A DNA stretch of 64,000 nt from an uncultured Flavobacteriaceae bacterium (GCA_947500385.1 CANMSA010000001.1:310001-374000), one strand, 5' to 3'; numbered from the stretch's first letter, positions 25,707-35,722 are shown. Numbers and translations are program-made. The notes: generated from the sequence alone by a model not told the origin.

Positions 25707-27353
25707 ATGTTTGAAATTTCGGATTTAAAAGCTAAAAAGCTTCCTGAGCTTCAGGAAATTGCATCAGGATTAAAGGTACCAAAGTACAAAAGCCTTAAAA
25801 AATTGGATTTGGTGTACCAGATTCTCGACGTTCAAGCCGCCGACCCCAAAAAAGTGGCAGAGGTAGTACCTAAAATAGAGGACAAGTCCAAAGATGAAAA
25901 GCCCAAGACGGCTGCACCAAAAAAAGACACTCCAAAAGCGGAAAGCACCAAAGAAAAGACTGCTGAACGGCCTAAACCGCGCCCAAAAAGGGAACGCGTA
26001 GAAAAGGATCGCCCCAACCCGAAACCACGGACCGAGGGCGAACGAAACCAAGCAAAAAAAGGAGAAGGGGAAGCGAAACAGGAAGCACCGACCCCGCAAC
26101 AGAACAATCGAAGAGACCAGCATAAACAGCAGCACAAGAATCAAAATAAACAGCAAAGACCTCAAAAACAAGGTCACTACGACAAGAGTAATTTTGATAA
26201 GGATCTAAAAAACAGATACAAGGAACCCGAATTTGAATTCGACAGTATCATTGCCAGTGAGGGCGTTCTAGATATCATGCAAGATGGTTATGGCTTTTTA
26301 CGCTCCTCGGATTACAATTACCTATCCTCTCCCGATGATATTTATGTTTCCCAATCGCAAATACGTTTGTTCGGCCTAAAAACGGGAGATACGGTACTCG
26401 GAAATGTACGCCCTCCGAAAGAAGGAGAAAAGTACTTCCCTTTGATCAAGGTCAACAAGATAAACGGTATCGACCCCCAAGTGGTTCGCGACCGTGTTTC
26501 GTTTGAGCATTTGACCCCTTTGTTCCCACAAGAAAAGTTTAACATCGCCGCGAGACAAAGTAGTATTTCTACCAGGGTAATGGACTTGTTCTCTCCTATC
26601 GGAAAAGGACAACGCGGTATGATCGTCTCCCAGCCAAAAACCGGTAAGACGATGTTATTAAAAGATATTGCCAACGCCATTGCGGCCAATCACCCGGAGG
26701 TATATCAAATTATTTTGCTGATCGATGAACGTCCCGAAGAAGTTACCGATATGCAGCGAAACGTGCGCGGCGAAGTGGTTGCCTCTACCTTCGATAAGGA
26801 AGCGGTAGAACATGTTCGTGTCGCGAATATCGTATTGGAAAAAGCAAAACGCTTGGTAGAATGCGGCCATGATGTCGTTATACTACTCGATTCCATAACA
26901 CGACTGGCAAGAGCCTATAATACGGTACAGCCAGCTTCAGGAAAGGTATTGAGTGGTGGTGTAGACGCCAATGCCCTGCATAAGCCAAAACGGTTCTTCG
27001 GTGCCGCCCGAAATATTGAAAACGGCGGATCACTATCCATTATTGCTACGGCATTGACCGAAACAGGCTCTAAAATGGACGAAGTAATTTTTGAGGAATT
27101 CAAAGGTACCGGTAATATGGAATTACAGCTGGATCGAAAAATTTCGAACCGACGAATTTTCCCGGCCATCGACCTTACTTCCTCAAGCACCCGTCGCGAT
27201 GACCTGTTGTTAGATGAAAGCACCATACAACGCATGTGGATCATGCGTAAGTACTTGGCCGATATGAACCCGGTAGAAGCCATGGAGTTTATTGAACAAC
27301 GTATTAAACAAACTAGAAATAATGAGGAGTTTTTAATGACGATGAGTCAATAG
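25707..27353 (+). CDS. rho: Transcription termination factor Rho
   Basis: The 548-aa product is longer than E. coli Rho (419 aa). Residues 1-45 are a Rho N-terminal domain ([21 protein letters not shown]). Residues about 55-165 are a low-complexity Lys/Glu/Pro/Gln-rich insertion. An RNA-binding OB fold follows ([22 protein letters not shown]), then the RecA-like ATPase with Walker [12 protein letters not shown] near residue 310, [16 protein letters not shown] and the C-terminal [17 protein letters not shown]. The hexamer is a 5'-3' RNA translocase that ends transcription. Such insertions are common in Bacteroidota Rho. A strong hairpin follows. Confidence 0.97.
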   Translation: MFEISDLKAKKLPELQEIASGLKVPKYKSLKKLDLVYQILDVQAADPKKVAEVVPKIEDKSKDEKPKTAAPKKDTPKAESTKEKTAERPKPRPKRERVEKDRPNPKPRTEGERNQAKKGEGEAKQEAPTPQQNNRRDQHKQQHKNQNKQQRPQKQGHYDKSNFDKDLKNRYKEPEFEFDSIIASEGVLDIMQDGYGFLRSSDYNYLSSPDDIYVSQSQIRLFGLKTGDTVLGNVRPPKEGEKYFPLIKVNKINGIDPQVVRDRVSFEHLTPLFPQEKFNIAARQSSISTRVMDLFSPIGKGQRGMIVSQPKTGKTMLLKDIANAIAANHPEVYQIILLIDERPEEVTDMQRNVRGEVVASTFDKEAVEHVRVANIVLEKAKRLVECGHDVVILLDSITRLARAYNTVQPASGKVLSGGVDANALHKPKRFFGAARNIENGGSLSIIATALTETGSKMDEVIFEEFKGTGNMELQLDRKISNRRIFPAIDLTSSSTRRDDLLLDESTIQRMWIMRKYLADMNPVEAMEFIEQRIKQTRNNEEFLMTMSQ

Positions 27354-27384
27354 GTTTTCTTCAGGAACCGAGTTTCAAATAACG

Positions 27385-27433
27385 AAATCCCAAATGCTGT
27401 GATGGTAATGCCAACAGTGTTTGGGATTTTTTT
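27385..27433 (+). terminator. Terminator after rho
   Basis: AAATCCCAAA (27385-27394) and TTTGGGATTT (27420-27429) pair, with an inner CTGT/ACAG extension, followed by more T residues. It lies 31 nt past the rho stop. Confidence 0.8.
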
Positions 27434-27564
27434 GTTCAAGGATTTATCAAAAATTAATAGACAAATAGTATTGAAATAAATATCTTTATACCGCACTTGT
27501 CATCCTTACCCCCCTATTGCAAGTAAAAGTCTAACTACTTTTATTAATCCTAAAAACCCGATCA

Positions 27565-28311
27565 ATGAAAAATTATGGAACCATAGTTCTACGAACTTTT
27601 CTTACCACGCTATTCCTTTTTGGCTTCGCAGGCTGTGAGCCAAAGAAAGAAGACAAAAAAACGGAAACACCTATAGATCCGCCCAAGCAAATTGTCACCG
27701 TGAAACAGGCCAAAGGGTATTACGATAACTATTCAAAACGGCGGGCACCGCTGATCCAGCGGTACGAAGATTCGATCAATCGGCGTCGAATGGGGGATAC
27801 TATTCCGCGAATGCAGCAACAAGAGAAAGGCAAGGCTAAGTCGGCAACAATGGTGGAAGCGCCCGCCAAGTTCGATGTGGCCCGTTATGTATATTATGAT
27901 TACAAGACCATAAAACAATATATCGAATTTATTGATCAACAAGCCGCCGCTGCGAAAGTCGATATCTCTACGCTACGCTTCTACTTCTCGAATTACCCGG
28001 ATAGTACCCAGTATGTACACCCAAGACAAAATTCGATCATGATCTCCCCGGCACTTCATAAGGATAAACGAGAGTATCTTTTTTACATCGATGATTCGGA
28101 TCCTAAAAACCCGCGTCCTGTATTGCTCACCGATAGTTTTAAACCATCAAAGGTGCAGATTGGTGCCATAAGCAAGGAGGAACAAAAAGCATATGCATCT
28201 ATGATGCCGAGTTTTTCAACTCCCAATGCCACCGTGGTGTATCCTTACAATGGTGGGCAGAGTTTGACAATGAACAAAGGCACCGGCGTACCTCCCCCTG
28301 ACCATGAATAA
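27565..28311 (+). CDS. Unrecognised lipoprotein
   Basis: The 248-aa product starts with a hydrophobic signal and a lipobox GFAGC (Cys24) followed by a Lys/Asp-rich tether. The mature part is charged and partly helical, with YYDYKTIKQYIEFIDQQAAAAKV, STLRFYFSNYPDS and a Pro-rich C-terminus. I do not recognise a family. It is 26 nt upstream of a 7TM protein gene and likely cotranscribed. Confidence 0.6.
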   Translation: MKNYGTIVLRTFLTTLFLFGFAGCEPKKEDKKTETPIDPPKQIVTVKQAKGYYDNYSKRRAPLIQRYEDSINRRRMGDTIPRMQQQEKGKAKSATMVEAPAKFDVARYVYYDYKTIKQYIEFIDQQAAAAKVDISTLRFYFSNYPDSTQYVHPRQNSIMISPALHKDKREYLFYIDDSDPKNPRPVLLTDSFKPSKVQIGAISKEEQKAYASMMPSFSTPNATVVYPYNGGQSLTMNKGTGVPPPDHE

Positions 28312-28337
28312 CAAGTATAAATTCACCTAAGGAAGAG

Positions 28338-29006
28338 ATGATCGATTTTTTAAAGGACAATTCCTTTATACCACTTTATGTGATTACTCTAGTTGTATGT
28401 CTCATACGATATCGCATGTATTATGATAGTGTACTAAAGTATTTTCCAATAATAATTACTTACACGCTGTTATCTGAACTACTTGGATTCTTTATAAAGG
28501 ACTTCGATTCATTTCAAATAATATATCAAGAAGCATATTATAACGCGAACTACTTCATATTTAATATATATGATTTAGTTTTCTTTTGTTATTTCTATTA
28601 TTTGTTTTGGAGGGTTTGTTCTTTAAAAGGTCATAAGCGTTTTATAAAATATGGTGCAATGGTGTATCTCGTATCCGCTCTTGTCAATCCGTTTTTTCAA
28701 AACGTCTATATTTTTCCCCAAGTTTTCGCTTCTACCATAGGTTCAATAATATTGGTCATGGCAATACTTCTCTATTTTAAGGAAGTGTGGAAAAAAGAAA
28801 AAAGACAGCATGTTATGCTATGGATTGGTGCAGGTCTGCTAATATTCAATTTGTTTTTTCCTCCGATATCAATTTTAGGAATTTATAATACCAGCATTTA
28901 CGTGGATTTCGGCTTGAGAAAAATTCATTATTTTGCAATTGCCATAATGTACAGCTGCTTCATTATTGGTTTTTGGAGAATGAAACGAATCAAACCCCTA
29001 TCCTAA
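28338..29006 (+). CDS. Unrecognised seven-transmembrane protein
   Basis: The 222-aa protein shows seven hydrophobic segments filling nearly its whole length, with short loops rich in Tyr, Phe and basic residues. No kinase, transporter or enzyme motif is visible. The DNA is noticeably richer in A and T than its neighbours, a possible sign of transfer. It follows the lipoprotein at 27565 by 26 nt, so the pair may form an envelope unit. It resembles stand-alone sensor-type 7TM input domains, but this is speculation. Confidence 0.6.
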   Translation: MIDFLKDNSFIPLYVITLVVCLIRYRMYYDSVLKYFPIIITYTLLSELLGFFIKDFDSFQIIYQEAYYNANYFIFNIYDLVFFCYFYYLFWRVCSLKGHKRFIKYGAMVYLVSALVNPFFQNVYIFPQVFASTIGSIILVMAILLYFKEVWKKEKRQHVMLWIGAGLLIFNLFFPPISILGIYNTSIYVDFGLRKIHYFAIAIMYSCFIIGFWRMKRIKPLS

Positions 29007-29018
29007 ATCATTTCAAGA

Positions 29019-29054
29019 AAAAAGCCCTTACTGTTTAGACAGAAAGGGCTTTTT
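29019..29054. terminator. Bidirectional terminator between the 7TM gene and rpsT
   Basis: AAAAAGCCCTT (29019-29029) and AAGGGCTTTTT (29044-29054) form an 11-bp stem with A and T flanks, between two converging genes. Confidence 0.8.
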
Positions 29055-29076
29055 CTAGTTAATTTGGAAACAAACC

Positions 29077-29328
29077 TTATAAAGCGGCAACGTGTTTTGT
29101 TAGCTTGCTTTTCAGGTTGGCCGCTTTGTTGGCATGAATGATATTGCGCTTCGCTAAGCGATCGATCATACTCACAACGCTTGGCAACAAGGCCTCCGCA
29201 TCTTTCTTTTTCTCCTCGCCACGCAATTTCTTGATTGCATTACGGGTCGTTTTATGCTGATAACGGTTGCGTAAGCGTACCGCTTCGTTTCTTCTAATTC
29301 TTTTTAATGCAGACTTATGATTTGCCAT
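29077..29328 (-). CDS. rpsT: 30S ribosomal protein S20
   Basis: The 83-aa basic product (MANHKSALKRIRRNEAVRLRN, then KKLRGEEKKKDAEALLPSVVSMIDRLAKRNIIHANKAANLKSKLTKHV in outline) is the three-helix S20 protein of the small ribosomal subunit, which binds 16S rRNA. Length and composition match the family. It lies downstream of two tRNA-Glu genes and proS on the same strand. Confidence 0.95.
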   Translation of the reverse strand: MANHKSALKRIRRNEAVRLRNRYQHKTTRNAIKKLRGEEKKKDAEALLPSVVSMIDRLAKRNIIHANKAANLKSKLTKHVAAL

Positions 29329-29405
29329 CTTTTACTATTTGTTATTTTTCCTTTTATAAAAGGCTATTTGTTTTACAAAAACCAGCAATTACAGTTTCCG
29401 TTTCG

Positions 29406-29477
29406 TAGCCCGTAGGGGAATCGAACCCCTGTTACCAGGATGAAAACCTGGCGTCCTAACCCCTAGACGAACGGGCC
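29406..29477 (-). tRNA. tRNA-Glu (anticodon TTC), copy 1
   Basis: The minus strand folds into a complete cloverleaf: acceptor GGCCCGT pairing with ACGGGCT (a G-U at the terminal pair), a D arm with GTCTAGGGGTTAGGAC, an anticodon stem CCAGG/CCTGG around TTTTCAT (anticodon TTC), and a T arm AGGGG-TTCGATT-CCCCT. CCA is not encoded and must be added. A second copy with the same visible sequence lies about 70 bp upstream. Confidence 0.95.
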
Positions 29478-29545
29478 AATTTATCAGTATGTACCTCGGT
29501 CGTATCAATTTCGGTCATCAAGACCGGTAACCAATACCGTTATTG

Positions 29546-29617
29546 TAGCCCGTAGGGGAATCGAACCCCTGTTACCAGGATGAAAACCTGGCGTCCTAAC
29601 CCCTAGACGAACGGGCC
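29546..29617 (-). tRNA. tRNA-Glu (anticodon TTC), copy 2
   Basis: This copy reads the same as the gene at 29406 in acceptor stem, anticodon loop and T arm, with no encoded CCA; the edge may be off by one base. The spacer between the copies is about 70 bp with no terminator, so they are probably processed from one transcript downstream of proS. Confidence 0.93.
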
Positions 29618-29768
29618 ATTGCTTCCGCAAATGCGTGCCATGAAACTATCAATTTCTAAAATTAATACCATTCAGGCGGGTGCAAAAATACAATTATTTT
29701 TTACTACTACAACAGCTAGTTATTTTTTTTTGACGAAACCGTGAATTACACCGGCATTTTGTCGCATT

Positions 29769-31244
29769 TTAATAGGCTTTGGCGAACAACACCCTGTACT
29801 TTGATGGTGCTCCCGTAACCATACAGCTACCTTCTTCTTCAACGGCATTTATCGGAATACAACGTATCGTAGCCTTTGTTTCGTTCTTTATCTTTTCCTC
29901 GGTTTCGTTGGTACCGTCCCAATGGGCTGAAATAAAGCCTCCTTTGCTATCCAATACCTTTTTGAACTCGTCGTAACTTTCCACCTTTGTAATATGGTCT
30001 TCTCTATACGCCGCCGCCTTCTCGTAAATTGTTTTTTGAATATCTTCCATCAAAAATTCAATTTTGGCGACCACTTCATCCGCCTTGATCGTTTCTTTTT
30101 CCAAGGTGTCTCTGCGTGCGATTTCATAAGTGCCGTTTGCAAGGTCGCGTTGACCTATTGCCAAACGCACGGGAACTCCCTTCAATTCGTACTCATTGAA
30201 TTTAAATCCGGGCTTTTGGGTATCCCGATCATCATATTTTACGGCAATGCCCTTTTTGCGCAACTCGGTCACCAAGGGCGCCACTTTTTCAGAAATAAGG
30301 TCTAGCTGATCAAGGCCTCTATATATGGGTACAATTACCACCTGAATCGGTGCCAACTTTGGTGGCAGTACCAAACCATTATCATCGCTATGCGTCATGA
30401 TCAACGCACCCATTAAACGTGTAGAAACACCCCAAGAAGTAGCCCAAACATGTTCTTGCTTGCCTTCCCTATTGGCAAATTTCACATCAAAAGCCTTTGC
30501 GAAGTTTTGTCCCAGAAAATGAGAAGTCCCGGCTTGCAAAGCCTTGCCATCTTGCATCAATGCCTCGATACAATAGGTATCTATGGCCCCTGCGAACCGC
30601 TCACTTTCCGTTTTGGTCCCCTTAATAACGGGTACCGCCATGTGCGCTTCAGCAAAATCCGCATAGACATCCAATATCAACTCGGCTTCCGCAATCGCCT
30701 CCTTCTCGGTGGCATGTGCCGTATGCCCCTCTTGCCATAAAAACTCGGCAGTACGCAAGAACAAACGGGTACGCATTTCCCAGCGCACTACATTCGCCCA
30801 TTGGTTGATCAATAACGGTAAATCCCTATACGACTGGATCCACCTTCTGTAGGTATCCCATATGATGGTTTCGGAAGTAGGTCGTACAATCAATTCCTCT
30901 TCCAATTTGGCATCAGGGTCTACGATAATCCCTTTCCCATCGGGGTCATTTTTCAGTCTATAATGGGTCACTACTGCGCATTCCTTTGCAAAGCCTTCTA
31001 CATGGCTCGCCTCTTTACTTAAGTATGATTTGGGTATAAAAAGCGGAAAATAAGCGTTTTGATGCCCGGTATCTTTGAACATTTTATCCAAACCGGCCTG
31101 CATTTTCTCCCAAATAGCAAATCCGTAGGGTTTGATTACCATACAGCCCCGAACCCCTGAGTTTTCCGCTAAATCGGCTTTGACCACCAATTCATTGTAC
31201 CATTTGGAATAATCTTCACTGCGCTTTGTTAAATTTTTACCCAT
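29769..31244 (-). CDS. proS: Prolyl-tRNA synthetase (short, archaeal/eukaryotic-type)
   Basis: The 491-aa class II synthetase has motif 1 and 2 regions ([46 protein letters not shown]) and motif 3 ([19 protein letters not shown]), an anticodon-binding domain ([10 protein letters not shown]) and the C-terminal zinc-like extension ending [10 protein letters not shown]. It lacks the about 180-aa editing insertion of the long bacterial type, and its end matches the archaeal-like form usual in Bacteroidota. It charges tRNA-Pro. Confidence 0.95.
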   Translation of the reverse strand: MGKNLTKRSEDYSKWYNELVVKADLAENSGVRGCMVIKPYGFAIWEKMQAGLDKMFKDTGHQNAYFPLFIPKSYLSKEASHVEGFAKECAVVTHYRLKNDPDGKGIIVDPDAKLEEELIVRPTSETIIWDTYRRWIQSYRDLPLLINQWANVVRWEMRTRLFLRTAEFLWQEGHTAHATEKEAIAEAELILDVYADFAEAHMAVPVIKGTKTESERFAGAIDTYCIEALMQDGKALQAGTSHFLGQNFAKAFDVKFANREGKQEHVWATSWGVSTRLMGALIMTHSDDNGLVLPPKLAPIQVVIVPIYRGLDQLDLISEKVAPLVTELRKKGIAVKYDDRDTQKPGFKFNEYELKGVPVRLAIGQRDLANGTYEIARRDTLEKETIKADEVVAKIEFLMEDIQKTIYEKAAAYREDHITKVESYDEFKKVLDSKGGFISAHWDGTNETEEKIKNETKATIRCIPINAVEEEGSCMVTGAPSKYRVLFAKAY

Positions 31245-31340
31245 CTAAAGTAGTTTGGCACAGAACTTGTGCTATGTTCAACGAAATATTTGGGTAAAAC
31301 TAACTATTTTTAGTATGTTCAACAATATAAAATTGAAACG

Positions 31341-32639
31341 ATGATGCAATCACTACCCCTCCAACAATTTCGCACCGCTATGCTCTTGGCATTTGTGGGT
31401 GTGTTCGCAGTTTCCTGCGGTTCGTACCAACAGGCCTCGTACTATGATAATGATGGTATTTATGCAAGTGGAACGCGGCAGGTAAGTGTTGAAAGACCAA
31501 CAAGACAAGTTCGAAATAAGCAAGTGCAAGGAAACGAGGTGTACGAGGATTATTTTGGGCAACAGGCGAACCAATACGATCAGATTTTAGAAAGTGAAAT
31601 TTTTACGGATGTAGACTCGTATTCAAGTGACATTGCCAATGATAGCATCAATCAAGGACAGTTGACAGATTATTATCAAAGTGAAAATGATTATGCCGGA
31701 CAGGCTGGTTGGGGCGACAATCCTACGAGCGTGAGTATTAACGTATACGACAACAGCTGGGGATGGGGCGGATACGGATTTGGATCACCTTGGTTATGGG
31801 GTGGTGGCTGGGGCTACGGAGCCTTTAACTACGGATGGGGATGGAACAACCCATGGAGATGGAATCGCTGGAATCGCTGGAACAACTGGGGATGGGGCGG
31901 ATATGGCTGGGCCGGAAACGGCTGGGGCTGGGGAGGCTTCAATAACTGGTATTGCCCTCCTGGATATTATGGCGGTTTTGGTCGCTATGGAAATGCCTTC
32001 TACGGATATAACAACAGAAGTTTTGCGTACAGTAGGGGAAGAAGAGGATATTATAACAACAATAACACCATTGCCAGTACCAATAGTAACGCTTTAAGAG
32101 GACGTTCTAACTATCGCGTGGGCAGATCAAGCACCAATACGAGCCGGTACCGTTCTTCTTCAAATAATGGAAGAAGTTCTGTAGGCAGAAGCTCACGAAA
32201 TTATAGAACAGGATCGGCATCCCGCAGAACTGTCGGAGTGGATCGAAATCGGGCATACCGAAGCAGCAGAAGCACGCGGGCCTTACCCCGATACAACAGT
32301 TCTTCTCGCTACGGGACCGCTACAAGAAGCAATCAAAGTTATAGAAGTACCGCACCTCGTAGTAGCAACTACCGCAGAGGTACCTCATCGCGAGTGAACA
32401 GATCATCCGCTTCAAGGACCTCAGCGTACCGAAGTTCCGGTAGCCGCACAAGAAGTAGTGGAAGTGTTCGAAGTTCGAGCTCTAGAGCGAACCAGTCGTA
32501 CCGTAATTCTTCGCCCAGAAGTTCCTCATATAGAAGTTCTGGAAGTAGAAGTACCCGCAGCAGTGGAAGTGTTCGAAGCTCTGGTGGTTCAAGATCTTCT
32601 GGTGGCGGAGGTAGAAGCGGAGGCGGCAGAAGAAACTAA
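31341..32639 (+). CDS. Low-complexity lipoprotein: Gly/Trp/Asn-rich then Arg/Ser-rich
   Basis: The 432-aa product has a signal peptide with lipobox AVSC (Cys26) and a moderately normal segment to about residue 130. Residues about 130-235 are rich in Gly, Trp, Tyr and Asn (GWGWGGYG-type repeats), and residues about 240-432 are almost entirely Arg and Ser with Gly, Tyr and Thr. The tail carries a strong positive charge. The family is found in flavobacteria but has no known function. It may bind acidic polysaccharide, DNA or lipopolysaccharide at the surface (inference). It is 41 nt before the FadL-like gene and probably cotranscribed with it. Confidence 0.75.
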   Translation: MMQSLPLQQFRTAMLLAFVGVFAVSCGSYQQASYYDNDGIYASGTRQVSVERPTRQVRNKQVQGNEVYEDYFGQQANQYDQILESEIFTDVDSYSSDIANDSINQGQLTDYYQSENDYAGQAGWGDNPTSVSINVYDNSWGWGGYGFGSPWLWGGGWGYGAFNYGWGWNNPWRWNRWNRWNNWGWGGYGWAGNGWGWGGFNNWYCPPGYYGGFGRYGNAFYGYNNRSFAYSRGRRGYYNNNNTIASTNSNALRGRSNYRVGRSSTNTSRYRSSSNNGRSSVGRSSRNYRTGSASRRTVGVDRNRAYRSSRSTRALPRYNSSSRYGTATRSNQSYRSTAPRSSNYRRGTSSRVNRSSASRTSAYRSSGSRTRSSGSVRSSSSRANQSYRNSSPRSSSYRSSGSRSTRSSGSVRSSGGSRSSGGGGRSGGGRRN

Positions 32640-32680
32640 CTGGCCCACACCATTTTCATCAAGAATTTAACAGAATACAA

Positions 32681-34186
32681 ATGAGAAAACTCACAATTTT
32701 TGTCATGTGCTTCGCATGCGCCATACTGAGCGCCCAGAACATGACCGACGTACTCAGATACAGTACCGAAAATTTACAGGGAACCGCCCGATACCAAGCG
32801 ATGGGAGGTGCTTTTGGAGCTCTTGGCGGGGATTTGTCGGCCCTGAACAACAATCCTGCCGGGTCGGCCGTGTTCAATCATGGACTTTTCACGGTTTCAG
32901 GTTCAAGTTATTACCGGGAAAATACGGGAACCTATGGGAACACTACCTTGGAAACTACCTTTCACGATCTGGATATTAACCAAGTAGGTGGTGTGATGGT
33001 GTTCAATAACGATAGTGATGTTTCCGATTGGAATAGAATTTCGCTGGCTTTCAACTACGATTTAATTCAAAATTTTGAAAATCAGACGGAAGTATCCGGA
33101 AATACCGTTCAAGGCATCGACAATTATTTTTCTGCTTTTGCCCAGGGACTGCCCCTTGGTAATATCTTATTACAGGACGGCGAATTTCTAGAAAACGCCT
33201 ATCAAGATATCGGAGCGCAACAAGGTTTTGCCGATCAACAGGCTTTTCTAGGGTATTTTGGAGGAGTTTTAGACCCTGCGGCAGTAGAAGATAACAATAC
33301 GGTGTATAATGCCAATGCCCTTTATAACAGTGTAGACCAAGATTTTTTACGGAATACCTCAGGATATAATGCACGCTATACCTTAAATATGGCCACCCAG
33401 TACCGAAAAAGAGTGAGTCTTGGCGTGTCTTTGAACTTTCATAATGTGTTGTACAACCAGACCGATTTCTTTCGGGAAACAGGCTATGCGACCGACTCTC
33501 CTATTCAAACGACCACTTTTGATAATTCCTTGCGTACCGAGGGAGCCGGTTTTTCGGCAAATCTTGGTGTCATTGCACAATTGAACGATGTGGTTCGTAT
33601 TGGAGCGAGCTATCAATCCCCTACTTGGTATCGCTTGGAGGATACGTTCGCCCAGCGCATCAATTCTGATTTGGCCGATACCGACATCCAATTTATAGAT
33701 TTTGATATTGTAAACGTATACGATCGGTATACAATCAAAACCCCAAGTAAACTAACGGCCAGTTTGGCATTTGTTTTTGGAAAGAATGGTCTCCTTAGCG
33801 CCGACTACGGGTATCAGGACATGTCGCAGGCACGCTTGCGTCCCGAGAACGATTCGAACTTTGCCCAGGTGAATTCTGATATTTCGAGTCAGTTGGCAGC
33901 CGTTTCCTCCTTACGGGTAGGCGGGGAGTACCGAATCGAACGGTTTAGCCTTCGCGGCGGATATCGCTTTGAACAAAGTCCGTATGAAGATGGCGTTACC
34001 GTAGGTGATCTTACCGGAATTTCTGGCGGGTTGGGGTTCGATTTTGGAGGCAGCCGACTTGATTTGGCGGTGAATAGAACCGAGCAAGAAATGGCACTTC
34101 AATTATTTGATGTAGGGGTGACCAATCCTGCAACCATCGATAGAATCAATACAAACGTTACGCTAGGTTATACCTTTAATTTCTAA
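32681..34186 (+). CDS. OmpP1/FadL-family outer membrane protein
   Basis: The 501-aa product has a signal peptide (IFVMCFACAILSAQ), then GTARYQAMGGAFGALGGDLSALNNNPAG, the signature N-terminal plug of FadL/TodX long-chain substrate channels, many amphipathic strands and a C-terminal NVTLGYTFNF ending in Phe, as in outer-membrane barrels. It likely imports hydrophobic compounds such as fatty acids. The previous gene is 41 nt upstream. Confidence 0.88.
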   Translation: MRKLTIFVMCFACAILSAQNMTDVLRYSTENLQGTARYQAMGGAFGALGGDLSALNNNPAGSAVFNHGLFTVSGSSYYRENTGTYGNTTLETTFHDLDINQVGGVMVFNNDSDVSDWNRISLAFNYDLIQNFENQTEVSGNTVQGIDNYFSAFAQGLPLGNILLQDGEFLENAYQDIGAQQGFADQQAFLGYFGGVLDPAAVEDNNTVYNANALYNSVDQDFLRNTSGYNARYTLNMATQYRKRVSLGVSLNFHNVLYNQTDFFRETGYATDSPIQTTTFDNSLRTEGAGFSANLGVIAQLNDVVRIGASYQSPTWYRLEDTFAQRINSDLADTDIQFIDFDIVNVYDRYTIKTPSKLTASLAFVFGKNGLLSADYGYQDMSQARLRPENDSNFAQVNSDISSQLAAVSSLRVGGEYRIERFSLRGGYRFEQSPYEDGVTVGDLTGISGGLGFDFGGSRLDLAVNRTEQEMALQLFDVGVTNPATIDRINTNVTLGYTFNF

Positions 34187-34267
34187 AGGTGCATAGCATT
34201 GCGGGCCAGGCCATGAGGCTTTAGGAACGTCAAGCTTGATCTCGAGTATGGGATTAGCGGAAAAAAT

Positions 34268-34302
34268 AAAAAAAGAGGTCGGAGCTGTTCCGGCCTTTTT
34301 TT
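34268..34302. terminator. Bidirectional terminator after the FadL-like gene
   Basis: A stem (AGGTCGGA paired with TCCGGCCT, one G-U) with a run of seven A on one side and seven T on the other lies between converging genes and ends at the stop codon of the T9SS gene at 34301. Confidence 0.75.
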
Positions 34303-35722
34303 ATCGTTTTAGGGTAAAGTGCGATTGAATGGTCCTTGCCACGATTACATCGTCTTCTAATCTTGAAAAATCGAGCTTAAACCAATAGTCGGAAGAAGGC
34401 AGGGGAATACCGTTAAAGGTACCGTCCCATCCACCAGATCCGGGTGCCAATTGCTTTAAGAGCTTCCCATATCGATCAAAGATAAAAATCCGCGGATCCG
34501 TTAGCGTTTCTATCCCGTACACCAACCATTCATCGTTGATACCATCGCTATTTGGTGTAAAGAACTTGGGATAGCCCGCTACCAGAAACTCCAAGGGTTC
34601 GGTAATTCCACAACCATTTTTGTCATTGATCACCACTGTATTGATTCCAACCGGCACATCATTGAAAATAGGATCGTCTTGAAAAGGACCGTCATTCACC
34701 GAATATTCATAACTGCTATCTCCGTCTACAATAATCTCTATATTGTTCGTTCTGGTATCGTCATCCAAGATATCCTCCAGTATTTCTACACGATCCAGCA
34801 CTGGTATCCCATAAAAAGTGATCAGAATATCGTCGGTAATAAAGCCAAAACTTGTTTCGATGTTTACAAAATAGCGACCTGAATTGGGGCTGGTAACGAT
34901 GAATTCGGTTTCGGCAGGGCCACTTAAAAGATTGGCATCGTCAATGGTACCGTCATCATCATAATCCACAGACCAGGTAACATTTACAATATCTGGCCCC
35001 GCAGGCGAATTCAAAGCACTTAACGGAATATCGGGATCGCCTTCGCAGGCAATGATATCCAGACCAAGGAATTCGTCCCGTAAGGTACAATCCAAGGCCG
35101 TATTTTGATCCGCATCTACTGAACTACCCGTAAAGGTGAGCATAAATGGTTCTGCGTTCCCATCAAAATTGGTGTTGAAGTTATTGATCAAAAGATAGTA
35201 GATTTCCCCTTCCCTTACCTCCATCCACGTATCATACGTATTTAAATTCTGTGTAAGCGACGGTTGTCCTACCTGTCCGTTCTCGGGGTTCACCCCTACC
35301 CCGGTAAAGTTGGTTTCATTTACCTCATAGTTACAGGCAGCCACAGGCGCCGTACCATTGCTCATGGCGCCACAATCGGGATCGGGCCCAAAAACAATAA
35401 AGTCAAATTCAGCGGTTACCGTGGTTCCGACACTTGGCAATGCTTCGATATCAAATCCCAATTGTCCGTCAGTACCGGCCCGAAATACGTACCAGGCCGT
35501 GTTGTTCTCTATGTTGGCAGAACTAATACTTCCTTTTTCCAAGCAACCGACCTGTTGAATTACTTCCGGATCAAAATCATCAATATCGCCGTTGCCATCA
35601 ACAAGTCCCATAATGGGAGCATCTGCACAAACGGGAATAGCGGTTCTACAGTCTGGAGAGTTTTGGGCACGAAGGCCGAACATAGACAATAAGAGACAAC
35701 CAAAAACTAGTAGTTTTCGCAT
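34301..35722 (-). CDS. T9SS type B sorting domain protein
   Basis: The 473-aa product has a signal peptide (LLVFGCLLLSMFGLRAQ), an N-terminal domain (SPDCRTAIPVC, NTAWYVFRAGTDGQLGFDIE, ALDC) shared with the neighbour at 35856, a middle region of beta-sandwich type and a C-terminal type B sorting domain (FFTPNSDGINDEW, FDRYGKLLKQLAPGSGGWDGT, HFTLKR). It should be secreted by T9SS. The N-terminal domain has a jelly-roll-like strand pattern; no catalytic residues are apparent. Confidence 0.85.
   Translation of the reverse strand: MRKLLVFGCLLLSMFGLRAQNSPDCRTAIPVCADAPIMGLVDGNGDIDDFDPEVIQQVGCLEKGSISSANIENNTAWYVFRAGTDGQLGFDIEALPSVGTTVTAEFDFIVFGPDPDCGAMSNGTAPVAACNYEVNETNFTGVGVNPENGQVGQPSLTQNLNTYDTWMEVREGEIYYLLINNFNTNFDGNAEPFMLTFTGSSVDADQNTALDCTLRDEFLGLDIIACEGDPDIPLSALNSPAGPDIVNVTWSVDYDDDGTIDDANLLSGPAETEFIVTSPNSGRYFVNIETSFGFITDDILITFYGIPVLDRVEILEDILDDDTRTNNIEIIVDGDSSYEYSVNDGPFQDDPIFNDVPVGINTVVINDKNGCGITEPLEFLVAGYPKFFTPNSDGINDEWLVYGIETLTDPRIFIFDRYGKLLKQLAPGSGGWDGTFNGIPLPSSDYWFKLDFSRLEDDVIVARTIQSHFTLKR

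Noticed and set aside
25770-26177. Minus-strand open frames opposite the rho insertion
   Set aside because: They arise from the biased composition of the charged region of rho and encode Phe/Arg-rich nonsense.
31780-32097. Plus-strand open frame within the Gly/Trp-rich lipoprotein gene
   Set aside because: It is a shifted-frame shadow of a repetitive coding sequence.
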